Source: Apostichopus japonicus (Eukaryota; Echinodermata; Holothuroidea; Aspidochirotida; Stichopodidae). From it: 64,000 nucleotides of DNA. This document shows, piece after piece, positions 1 to 12,100 of this stretch (positions are counted from its first letter, which is position 1; each line of letters begins with the position of its first letter). The stretch covers positions 3,331,001 through 3,395,000 of the forward strand of contig NC_092561.1 in the NCBI RefSeq assembly GCF_037975245.1, given 5' to 3'. Below the pieces are notes generated by a model. It did no database searches and had not been told where the DNA came from. It was given only the letters and a program-made list of their open reading frames with translations. The position numbers and the translations under genes are program-made.

Positions 1-979
1 GCATTATTCGGTGGCCCTCACATAAGGAACAAACAAAAATACTATTATTTTTTTCCCTTTTCAATGGGACGTTGCTAATACGCACTGTGTAGCAGTTCAA
101 CATCATACTCCGCAATGCAGCCCTCCGTTGCACAGTATTACAAAACCAAAATGGCGATCTGAGGTCTCATGACGTGGGATCAAAGTACAATATTTCCCTT
201 TGTCCTGAAGTTTAATTACGATAAGGCAATTTGAATTCTTTCAAAGGCTTCCATGTTTCGTTTTCTATGTTGCGATATATCCGTTACCTGAGTCCACATT
301 TAAAGAAACTTCTACATACATTTTAATGGAACTATTAATATCAACGAATTACTTTCTATATGATCTAAAGATATTAAAACTAAACACGGTACTTCCAGAA
401 AAGAAAATCGAGCTAAACTCACCACGATATTATTAGACCTATGCGATGGATAGTGATATTTCTTCCGTCGGATTTGGTAAGCAATACCTGATAATACCAC
501 CATTGGTTCGATAGTCATTAAGCGTGCTGATTTTAAAATCACCTTATTGCAAGGGATATTGAACAGTCCATGAGTTAACCTACTTGTGTGTGTGCAGTTA
601 TACATGTGTAAGCTGTTTGTCATACGTGAGTAGAATGTAGCTTGAATTTATCGTTCAAAGTTCATATTTACCCAGCGAAATTTCAAAACGCAAGAGTAAA
701 CAAAAACATCGACAAGGTTCATCAAATCTTATATGTCACATTGCAACGAATCGGCTATTTAATAATTTAATGGATGAAAAAGTCTGTAAATATGGGTCTA
801 CTATCTTCCAATCTGTACATTATGGCCATCTCTACAAAACAGTGAATTTTTTTTTTGACCTGCGTAATCAAAGCTGCAGCACTGATCATTCTTACTAGGC
901 TGACAATTAAAGGCAGCGAATCCTATTCAAAATGGTATGCTTTGTTTTTTTTAAACTCTACATGGCAATGCGCCGACCC

Positions 980-1370
980 ACACTTGTGTGAACTGTTGAC
1001 TTGATGCTATTGTGGGCACATTCTTCGCTCGTAAGCCCCATCACTGCACTAACCATGTGTAAATCAGAGGTTTATCATGATAGGGCTTTTCATATTTGTG
1101 CACCAGGTCTATGGAACGCCCTGCCGGTACTTTATGTTTTACTACCGTCAGATTGTTGTAAGTCACAACTTAAAACTCATCTTTTACCACGTAATTTAAT
1201 GACTGATCTAGTTTTTGGTCTTTAGCTTGTTATATTATTTTCAATAATTTTATTGATTGATATTTTTTTCCTTTCTTGACGTTGATGACTTTACTCTAAT
1301 GTATCTTATACTTTTTAAATAAATAAATATGTTTATTATTAGTTATTGTTATTATTGTTAATTATAACTG
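980..1370 (+). mobile_element. LINE remnant: 3' end of reverse transcriptase ORF
   Basis: A short plus frame carries RAFHICAPGLWNALP and KSQLKTHLL, the usual C-terminal end of non-LTR retrotransposon reverse transcriptases, followed by an AT-rich 3' tail with AATAAATAAATATG. It is 5'-truncated. The sister copy is at 39975-40380. Confidence 0.6.
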
Positions 1371-2589
1371 TTTTTGGTTGTCGTTACAATCAAATTACCT
1401 GTTTGCTTGGTTGGCTCATTGTCATAGAAACCTCCCCGTTTCTTTAATCAGAGTTAATCAAGTTCCTTTATTTCGTGTATTGTAGCACGTTGTCAGACAA
1501 GTTAGGAATTCTCCACAGATTTAAGTAAAGTGTTCGTAATTTTATATGACGGCACAGGCAATCTCACTTTGGGATTGTATTTGGATGCTACTTTGTTACC
1601 ACGGGTTTGTCACTGTAAAGTATTTTTTTTTAAGAACATGAAGAGATATTTCTGTTTACAATTTTTTATAGAGAGCTAAAACCATGTTACCATATTTGGA
1701 TAGACTTAAGTTTAATGGTCACAACAACTGGTATTGGTCCATGAACAGAAGCAACAACAGTATTATGAGAAGACACCTTGAAATGATTGGAATACATTTA
1801 CTGGTATCAGTTTTAAGATCATATAAATACATTTTGAAGAAATAAACAGCATGTTAGAAATTCTGAGAACCTATCGGTACTTGACCAGCACTAATGACAA
1901 CGTGTGACATCATTTGCTGTTTTCGAAAATTTAATAAATATTACTTCATAACGATTATTCTTGGTAAAATTGTATCATGGAAACATGATAAATGAGTCTT
2001 AAAAGGGATATACTGTAATGGTCAAGCATGATTGATTCTTTATATTGGAAATGTTAGAAAATTGTGAAATGTTTAGTTCGTTGCCTCGCTTGGATACCAA
2101 AAAATGCTTGTTGAGGCCGTAATTATTTCAAAATCCTTACTATGGCTATATTACATTATTTCGCAATTCGTATCGTAGTGATCGATTTTCAGACAACAGC
2201 TTTCCATTAGAGAGCTAAGAAGGCATTGAAGATGTTTACAAGCAAATGTAATACTTTTTAAACTTTAACATTGATTTAATGAAATAGTAGCAAGTACCTG
2301 TTCATTCATTTTCATAATTTTTTTTATTTCTGTCACTTTTGAAGTAAGCAACATAAGAATGCATTGAACATAGTAATTTTAAAGAGAAAGAGACTGAGAT
2401 GTGCCCACAAGAAGCTTGGAGAAGCTTATAAACGTGAACACCCCTTTACAAATAAAAATGAGTCAAAATATGAAACAATAAAACGAGAGAGAGAGGGTGA
2501 AAAAAAGGGGATCACAACTATTTAAGATGAAAAAGGCTAAAACAGAACCAAGAAACTGTTGGTCACAGATGGTTGGTAATAAGATTATG

Positions 2590-3195
2590 TCTCAACTCCC
2601 TTTAATAGTAATAAGTGAGAGACATTAATTGAGAGACATTTAATAACATTATCGGGGAGTGAATCCCAGAGTTTAAAAGCTTGGGAACGAACACTGTGTT
2701 GTAAGGAAGTGAGTCAAACGTGGAATCGATATACAATTACATGTATACGGGTAGGATACGAATGCGTGTCATTACATACATTACAGAAACTATTAACATG
2801 GAAAAGAAGAGTAGATAGTATCAGTTTTAAATAAAAACACCAGTGTGGTAACGATTTATGTCACAAACTGAAAGGGTGTTCATATAAACGAAAACAAACC
2901 ATAGTTGGATGATGAATATATTCTTTACTGAAAACAGAACGAAATGGCCTTTTTGGAGGATAAAGATTTAAGAAGCATATGTACTGCCCTAAAAAATACT
3001 AAAATACGATATGCAAGGTAGAATAAGAGTGTTGTAACGAAGAATAAGAATATTCCCAGGTAGCAGGTAAATAAGGCGATTTTTAATTCCGATACCATTT
3101 TAATGGAGATATACCGGATGTGATCTTTCCAAGAGAGATGTGTGTCAATAAAAACTTCATGGAACTTGTTAGATATTTGTAGTTTATCAACCCTA
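2590..3195 (-). mobile_element. Decayed LINE reverse-transcriptase fragment (minus)
   Basis: The minus strand encodes VFIDTHLSWKDHIRYIS near 3170-3120, matching the post-palm RT signature (FLGVxID..LxWxxHI), and QAFKLWDSLPDNVIK near 2690-2640, the RT C-terminal LWxSLP motif. No continuous frame remains. Confidence 0.5.
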
Positions 3196-4047
3196 CGAAA
3201 CGTATAATATATTTTTCATGATACTGTATTGATGCTAAATAAATGTATTTAACAATTTTATCATACTATCACCTTAAGCCGATAATTATTGGTTAATGTT
3301 AAAAAGGTTTGAGGTCGTATGAATACGTCATACACAGACAATAATTTTAATTAACTGATTTTAAATGATTAATTTATTGTCCATAACTAGCAAATGTTAA
3401 CACAGATTATACACACATATATCAATTGTCATATTATTTTGTTAAGACAAATTTATCTCAAGAAGTTTAACAGTATAACCATTTGAATGTAACTCACATA
3501 GAATTGAACCCTCATAGGCATAGCTGATTCAAAAACATTCCAAAATTTGGAATCTTTACTTCAATAGTAGCAGGTAAAACTTAGCATAGCTTAAAATGAA
3601 AGGCGAAAGTGAACAAAGGAAAGCTTCAAAATATCAAAATATAAACTTCTTTTAATATTCCTTATATTCATACCTTATACATTCATACATTCCTTATTTG
3701 ACATACCTGATAAAGACTTACAAAAGTTAGTACTTCCTATTAAATTCTGCCAAACATTTTTAACCGTGTTTAGAAAAGGCCACGTAGACATATTGTACAA
3801 CAACGTGTGCTTCAGTTTCATTGTAAGTCGTATGCCAGTATTTCCCCAACTTTACAGTTATCTTTCTAACTCCGGTCATATGAACATATCTGTAGGTAAC
3901 CGCATATCATAATTACACCTACTCAAAGGTCCATTAATAACGAGATTTCAGATTTTATACTTTTAATCCAGTTTGGTACCGATATACAATAGTTTACACT
4001 TAGTTTACAATAGAAAGTGTCACCCATACTCAAATTTTAACTAGCAT

Positions 4048-4053
4048 TTTATT
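4048..4053 (-). terminator. Candidate poly(A) signal of gene A
   Basis: AATAAA on the minus strand, about 285 nt after the gene A stop codon. The matching site in gene B (near 43012) reads AGTAAA, a weaker variant, so the assignment is tentative. Confidence 0.3.
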
Positions 4054-4337
4054 ACCACATTAAAAGTAATTAACCACATTGAAATATTTAGCGGTCTATT
4101 TTACTCAGAGGGTGTGAATTATTTCGAGGATCAGAGCTTCTATAGAAAATTATTTTAGAAAAATTCTACCGATCTTTTACGTGTAAACATTTCGGGAGAA
4201 TACTGAAGGTCTTTAGGAGTGCCTGATAATGGAACAAATTGAAAAACGCACGCCAGAATATGTGTTACTCTACGTAATAATGGCTCTACATTATAATGAT
4301 TGTAAAGATCTTGCGTTCATCAACTCCCAACATATGG

Positions 4338-7300
4338 TTAATTAAATGAAGCTCCTCCATGAAATGTTGACCGTCCTTTTGTCTTCAGATTTTTGTCTTG
4401 TTCTAAGCTATCAAGCGCTTCTTGCTCGCTTATGTGAAACCAACTTTGAGGTATATCAGCAGGTTTGCAGTCAAAAGTGAGCGCGATCCAGTCGTTTTGA
4501 GTAGCAAATAGCCATTGCCAAAAGCGCTTACCGAAGTCACCGTTCGTCGGGCGAATGTCCCAATTTGGGAAACGCCGTTTGTACATTGCGCAAGGAAGTG
4601 TTTCATTGCCGAATGTAAATGTGGCATTTCGTAGGAGTAATGAAGAGTTACAATCCTCCAATATAAGTTTCGATGTCTCTGAATAAGCTTCCCCTTTCAT
4701 CCCCCTGGGGCGATGAAGGAAGGAAGAATGAACCGAGTGGCTCTCCATGATGTTATCGCATGGGCTCCCACACATAGGGCACACCTCATCACACAGATTC
4801 GATAAGCCAGTTTCGGTCTTAAAAGAAGAGAAGCTGTACTGAAAATCATCATACACCCCTACTTCGTTAAACTTTTTTCTAAAGTACTTTTCTAAGCATT
4901 TCTTCAAAATGGTAGAAACTAATGAAAATTCTGCTCCAACATAAATAGACTCGATTTCTTTTACAAATGGTCCAAGTTCGTCAAAACAATTCTGCAATTC
5001 GTTGACCCACTCTTGAAACGTTGTCTCTGAAGATACTCTTTGGTCGACAATTTTTATCTTTCGTAATCGAGTGTCTGATATTTCCTTTTGCCTGGTACGG
5101 ATATCTTTGTCTATCCTCTTGCAGCATTTCTCCCACTCTCGTTGTAAGTAATTCTCAGCCTGCTGCTTCATAGAATGTCGATACCAATCATCAGCATACA
5201 AGAAATGGTACAGGCTTTCCACGCGTGATGACCAATCCTGATCACGTACCACAGACTGCTTCAGTAAATCCCAAGGTAATTGCAGCCTTCTGGTGTAATT
5301 AGCATACTGAATATTATTCAGCACATACTTCTTCAAGTGCTCGATTTCCATATCTATGTCTTTTCTTAGATAGTAGAAGATGTAATCTGCAGCACGGTTG
5401 TTTATATTAGTTTGACCATAGAAATCAATGAAGTGATCCTGTATCATATAGTATTCTTCACTGAATATTTCACTCAATTCATCTTCGTTTTCCTCAATGT
5501 CCCTATAAACCTCTTCAAACGCTCGTCCGCATAAATGCAAAAGTGCTTTTGCGATGAGGAGATGAGGAAGTTTAAATCTGTCACGTTGAGACGATAATTC
5601 CATTAGAGTTTTCCGAACCACCAACTGAAATATATTTGTGTCAAAATATTTACCCTTCTGATTTTGAAGTTCACTTATTTGAAGGTCGATTACCTGCTTT
5701 ACGTATGTACTGGCCTGTTCTGTTTCATTTCGAATGATGCCATCTTCTCCTTCCTCATCTTTGTGACCGGCTCCATGTTGCTCGCTCATACGTTTATGCC
5801 GGATCCACGCCTTTACATATTTCACGTGAATGTACTCAGCAAATTCAGGTAGTTCAACATGCTTCTCTATTCCCCCTTCTTGGGATATTAGGTTTTGAAT
5901 TTCATTTCCAACTGCCATATCCCTGGTCATCCGTAGGAGTAACTTTTCGGACAATGATTTCAAACAGGATGTTGTTTTTTGTTTCCGAGTTAAACTGCCT
6001 TCTTGCATGAGATTGCCAATCCATAATCTCCAATTGTCTTTAAAATGCTGTTCTAAAGCGTCTTTATCTTTACCCTGATCACTTGTAGCTTGTAGCATTT
6101 TAGTGGCCGTAACTTTAGCTTCCATTAACATCTTTGGAAGATACTTCCTTTGAAGGCTTGGTAAGTTAAATCTTAGTTTTCTGATCTCGAATTCTTCTGA
6201 AAGTCTCATAACCGCTTGGTTTTTTGCATCTTTTAGTCCAATCGATATATCGTCGCGGAAGCCCTGGTTGTGTTTCATCATGATATTCTTACGAGGATGG
6301 TTTTCAATGTATTCCCGTACCTTCCGGTTTAAAGTTTGTCTTTCATTTTCAACTTCTTCGCTTAAGGAATCTTTCAAAGAATCGATATCAGGATCTACAC
6401 CACTTCCAAAACTCGATTCAACTTCTGAAATGCAACTTTTTGTTTTTACCATTATTGCATTCCTCATGTCAACTACCCACCCGTTGTATTCAAGGCAAAA
6501 TTTGTTAAAGTCAACCGCCCTAACACTATCTTGAAAGTTGAAAACGAAATCTTCTTCCTTAACTGCTTTCCAAACATCTCGTACGCGCTCCGTGAATGTT
6601 GTCATTGTTAATTCAGGTGTTATGATCTTATTTTTGATATCCTGGAAGAGCCCGTTCTTTATTTTGACCACCTTTTCGCTATACATGTGATTTGGTGGCG
6701 ACATTCCTCCCTTCCAAAGACAGGGTATATACTGCAAGTCCTCATCTAGCTTCAGTTCTACGACATCCGAGAATTTTTCATACCTCCCCTCTAATCCTTC
6801 TGCTTCCGCAGCAATTTTCGTAGCCGCGTCGAGGGTTTGTTTGATTCTAAAGGTACTCACTTTGTTTCTGTCTGCAGCGGTCAAATCAGCTACGCGCTGT
6901 TGAACTATTTTGCATTTGCATTCTAAATCAACTTCCTTCATCCGCATCAGAGCATGTGCTGCTATTTGGAGTATGCCTGTCATATCACTGTCAATGTTTT
7001 CTCCTTCTATATTGAAAATCGTTACGTTAGCAATACTAAAAGCAAACGTGACAAGTTCATTATCGAATCTTCGATCGTCATGATCAATGGATCGTATGCC
7101 CTCAGTATCAACGACGATCAAGTAACTGAACCCTAGCGTTTCCGCTAATTTTTCTTCAATTGGGAGAAATCTTATGAAAAGACCCCTCGTGCATCGTCCG
7201 GCTCGAACTGGGAAACGCAGACCAAACATACTATTGAGAAGTGTAGACTTACCACTGCTCTGAACACCAACCACACTTATTACCAAAACCTTCGGATCAT

Positions 7301-9160
7301 TTAGTTTGAGACTCAATTGATCTAAAACAGCAGTGACCCATGTAAGAGGCACACGGCCAGTGTCGCCGTCCATTAGTTCTAACGAATGCATCTCCATTAC
7401 CAAACTAGCGGCAATTGATGGGAACAAAGCAATATTTTTTGATTGGTGTTTCTTCTCAGAAAGCTCTTCATATGCTTCGAATAATTGCCCAATTTCTCTC
7501 ATAAAGTGTTCAAATCCAAGATTGTTATCTCGACACTTTTTCAACAGCAACTTACGTTCTTGCCTCATATTTTCACACGTTCGAACAGAGCGACCTTTTT
7601 CACCGTCTTTGTCAACCACATCATCAACAGACACAGCTGAACATTCTTCCTTTAGGCTTTCTTTTTGGCTTAATTCTTCTTCAAGTTTTAGAATGGTTTT
7701 CATGCCATCTAATATCGTGTCACTTACTGTTTGGTATATTTTGTCATTTAGGAAGCCAAGGAAATATTGCAAATAATCATGATTATTCTTTTCTCTCTCG
7801 ATTGTACTGTGATACAGCTTCATAGTGTTTGAAAGCTGAGCTTCCAGCTGAATTTTCCTTTGCTTTGTTTTGGCCTGTATTATTTTTTCTCGTTGCAGTT
7901 CGAAAGACTCATCATCATCGTTTTCTGATTCAAAATGGGCTTTATCCAGCTCAACCCATTCCCGCCAAGATTCTTGCAACGGAAAACTCTTTTGTTTAAA
8001 TTCTAAGACATCCTTGTATTCAACACTTCCAAAGATGTCCTTAACAAAGGTGTGAGCCTTACTACATTCTTTTTTGTCCTCGTCGACATCTAAGTACGGT
8101 CTGCATTTCTCTGCTATTTGCTCAATACTCAACAGAGTTTCAGTTTGTCTATTTCTATTGCATGAATCCGCTATGATTTCGCAAACCATTCGGCTGATGG
8201 TGTCGACCTGAATAGTTTTGACAAAAATCCAGTTATCCTTTTTCGTAGGTAGAGAAGATCTTTCTGATCCATTGGTATTCCTTTTCTCTTTGACTGCAAT
8301 AAATAGCGTCTTGGAAGAAATCTTTTTCAATTCTCTGATTGTGTTGACGTATTCGCTACGCTTTTCTGTCGCAATTATTGCAATGGTTAAATTGGCAGAC
8401 ATGCAAGCAAACTTACGTTGTACAGGATAATCCCTACAATCACCACGTAGGTTGAAAAAAGTAGTGACATTCTTAAATATTTCTCCGTCGTTACCTACCA
8501 TTGGAAGGAACCAAGCACTTTCGATCGATCCATGCGAAAAACGTGGATCTAACTTGTCATTATCTTTATTTAAAAAGAATGGATGTAACCCATAGCCTTG
8601 GCTATAACCTAGCATATAGTTTAGTAATTTCGATTTTGACATCCGTACATTACCGATTCTCAAAACTGATACAGTGTAGGTTGGATATGCTACAATTGGT
8701 TGTTCAAGAGCAAATGCATCTCCCTCACCTTTCCATTTTTTAACTATTCTTCGGCATGCCCAAAGTAATAGTTGGGGATTTTTGTCTTTGACACCTCCGA
8801 GAACTAGAGGTACTGCCAACTGGCAAGCTGATAGCTTTTCTATAATATCTTGTTTGAGAAACTCGTCCGCGCAGTGAAAAATGCAAAAAATAAAGTCACG
8901 CATAGAAATATCACTCGGTACAAGATGTTGGGGTAACACAGCTCGATAATCTAAAGAAGTAATTTTCTGCCAAAAAGATGTAACATAGTCTATAGAGGTA
9001 TGTCCATTTCTTACTTTGAGGAAATCTTCCAAAGTCAGTTTACCAGCATTTAAAATACTTATTCCTATCTTATGAAGAAAATCGTCAAAAGGATCGTTCA
9101 TATCTGTTCTTTCGTTTCCTACATTCGATGATGTCCCGGGATAAATGCCACCTTTTTCGG
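4338..9160 (-). CDS. Gene A exon 12: VLIG-type GTPase body and C-terminus
   Basis: One uninterrupted 4823-nt exon from acceptor TTTCTTCCAG (9161) to the stop at 4338-4340. It encodes residues 943-2549. The G domain carries the P-loop GVQSSGKSTLLNS, the switch motif VVDTEGI and a VLIG-type TAADRNK in the G4 region. VLIG genes in vertebrates also keep the giant coding body in one exon. Upstream lies an alpha-helical region (residues about 960-1500), downstream a long helical stalk and a C-terminal cluster CPMCGSPC plus HSVHSSFLHRPRG, a conserved family signature that may bind metal. Length is within the usual VLIG body range. The exon is intact. An internal ATG at 9101 would give 1587 residues without the death folds. 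Confidence 0.9.
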
Positions 9161-12100
9161 CTGGAAGAAATAGAAGTATTTGTGATGTGTCAAGTGAAAT
9201 TAGTTAACTCACCGGTCAAAAGCCACATTATCTTGCTTTCTTATGGCGTAATGCCTCATTTCATTATATTATTTATTTGTATTTCCATAATAATTTAAAC
9301 ATGTGGTCTTTCACGATTGAAATAATGCATGGAAAAATATTACTTTCTGTGAAAAATTGTCTAGAGATTCCCCTAAAACTTTTTCTTGCAAAGTTATGTT
9401 TTGCAATATTTTAAATATAAATTATGATGTTCTCGTTTGATAATTTCCAAGTCTTTGTTTATGGTTGATTGGTTAAGTTCAATACAATTGAATTCAAAGA
9501 GGAGGTGTAAACAATTTGAGAAATGTGAATCACTTCGAATTACCTAACTCTTCGACTTCTTTTGTAGTCTTCAATCGTTTATGTGTTGATAGGGATGCAA
9601 CCATTTGTTCATCTTCAACAAACCTTTTGGGAGGAGCTCGTACAATGTTCCAGTTCCTACAAAGAATGATACAAAGTTGTACACCACCGTTTGTAAGTAA
9701 GATACTCACCAGTTACTAACATATTTTGGAAAGGGCGATAAACTGATTTGCATTATATGTAGATGAACAAATGGATTAGTGGGTAAACCATCTGATTACA
9801 GTTAATATGTAGTGTGTTGTCCATGAAATATAACATTACAACAATAAAATGTTTGACAAAGTATTTCGAACAAATCAAAAATATATATATTTAGCTTTCT
9901 CATAATGCATTAATTATGATGATAAATACAGCAATAATAATTATACGAATGAATGGTTTAAATGTACCCATGACCAGTTATCAGAACTTTCAAGGCAAAG
10001 GAAATAGCACAAATCAATCCAATGTAAACACAAAAATTGACGATAGAGGTAATAATAGATGGGTTTTTTTAAATCCACAGCAATCAAGTAAATTTTGACT
10101 TTATTCTTAAAAGTATTGATACCTGGTGCAGGCCGAATGTAAGGTATTTATGCCATTAACATGTTGTTACACTTACAGAGATGATTCTCACATTCAATTT
10201 TGCTTGCCCTCTTTTAATAGAAAAAAAGTCGGATACAGAAAGGGAAAAAAATCTATGCTCAATTTGAATGTGATGTTAAACTTACCCACTACTTTCTAAG
10301 AAAATATCAAAATCCATTTCTTCGGTTGAACATTGTTGACTAATTTCATCTGTTTTACCAGACACCTGACTCCCTTCAGTCATATCCTCTGTAACGCCAC
10401 TTAAAAGGTAACCTTCAAATGACAAGAGAAATACATTACAGTTGAAGAGCGTTCAATTCTATGACATAGCGGCTGTATTTTTCAGTGTTTGGATTGAATA
10501 GTTAAGTAGTAAGACTCTTATGGTGATAAAAGCAGTAACATCTAATTCTACATACCAACACAGTGCAGTCAATTGGATATGCGCAGCTTCTTTTAAAACT
10601 TAAAATCACCTGATTGACTCCCTTTTACTTCAGAATTCAACGCCTTTGCTAGTTCTTCGTAGTAAAAACACCCTTCCAACGCAAGAAGGAACGAATTGAA
10701 TGCGGTCTCCTCTTTGGTTTCGAGAAATGACATGAATAAACGGACACGTTGCTTTCGTTTGGCAGTGGCTTTCAGTGCATCTACTTCAGTACTAGTTAAT
10801 GTACCATTGCTAGTGAGAATCTCCATGAGACTGAAGGGATCAAAATCTTCTTCCATGAGTGATTGTACTCTCATCAGAGCTCGTTTCCATTGATCTTTTA
10901 TGGTGAAAACTGTGAAATATGGGTGTTAAGAGAGAAAACAGAACAAATTAGTGAAATATTATTGTTATCAAGTTAGCTTCATCCGCTATGTTAGCGGAAA
11001 TAATCGTGATTCACGACATACAGATCGTTGTTGAACTACTTCAGTTCTTCATGTTTTAAAGTAGTTTATTCCATTTCTATGAAACGGGCTTGCATTTTGG
11101 GCAAAATTAGCAGAAAAGCAAAGTGGAAGGTGAAGCAGACGTTGAATAATGGTATGTGTCATTTTTTGTCAAATAATATCTTATAATACACCTGTATGCC
11201 CCATAACAGCTAAGAACAACTTCTTTCAGAAGTTATTATCGTCATGATGGTCCTTCAGACAGAAGATCGAAGACCTCCAAGAGCCCGATATGACGCCATT
11301 TAGAAACTTTCCTTACACCGTAGCAACGTTGTGTGATACTATAAACTCCTAAGCCATATTTAATGTTGCCAGATTCATACTCACTGGGCTGTTTTAAGAC
11401 ATTGCTAGCATCCTTCACCTGCTTGGTGTCGTAAGACAGTTTTATTGACAATTTTCCATCTTCGAGTATCGTTATTGTTTCTTTTTGTGTCCTCTCGTTA
11501 AACATTGTCATGAGTTTTTTCAAGAGTCTTCCACTGTGGATGTCTCCGATCAGTTGATCCAGGGAATCTTTAGATGGTACTTTCAATCGAAATACAATGC
11601 TTCCCTTTTCGCAATCAACAAGATGTACTTTAAATTCTCTTCGAAACTTGGTATCTAGCCGCTTTTTACTTGATAAAAGGAACTCCTCAAACTCTGCCAT
11701 GGCACCACTTGGTACGTTTGACTTCATCGTCAATGTCACCTCTGTCACAGAAAAAGAAGTCGTGGTTGTATAAAATGTTGATACCAATATTAATTTTATA
11801 GAATGTTATTTAAAGAAAATAAAACCTGAAGAAATGGTAAATACACTTAAGGTCACATTTTATTCATTGGCTTGATAAAAACTTTTCTTGTTAATCTTTC
11901 AAAGTTGTTTTGCAATTGCAAGAAATACGTAACTGAAACGATTTAAATAAGACGTATATTAGAATGGTCAATGATATCTAGCAGCTTGCTTATTTTCCCC
12001 AAACTTTGGACAATTTTATCTCGATGGATAATCGTTATTATTCAATTTTCCGCAGAATTGTAATATGTTAAATATTTACCTGGACAAAGAGACATATCAT

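Noticed and set aside
7333-7776. 147-codon plus-strand frame within exon 12 (also 46294-46737)
   Set aside because: Antisense of the VLIG coding exon, low complexity in S and no motif.
9101-9101. ATG at 9101 as the true start of gene A
   Set aside because: The frame is open upstream to a strong acceptor at 9161 and joins eleven in-phase exons conserved in gene B; it could serve only as an alternative start.
9516-9719. Plus-strand open frame kept in both duplicates (also 48400-48603)
   Set aside because: It is the antisense of exon 11, whose splice sites and phase fit the gene model; conservation of the duplicate explains its survival.
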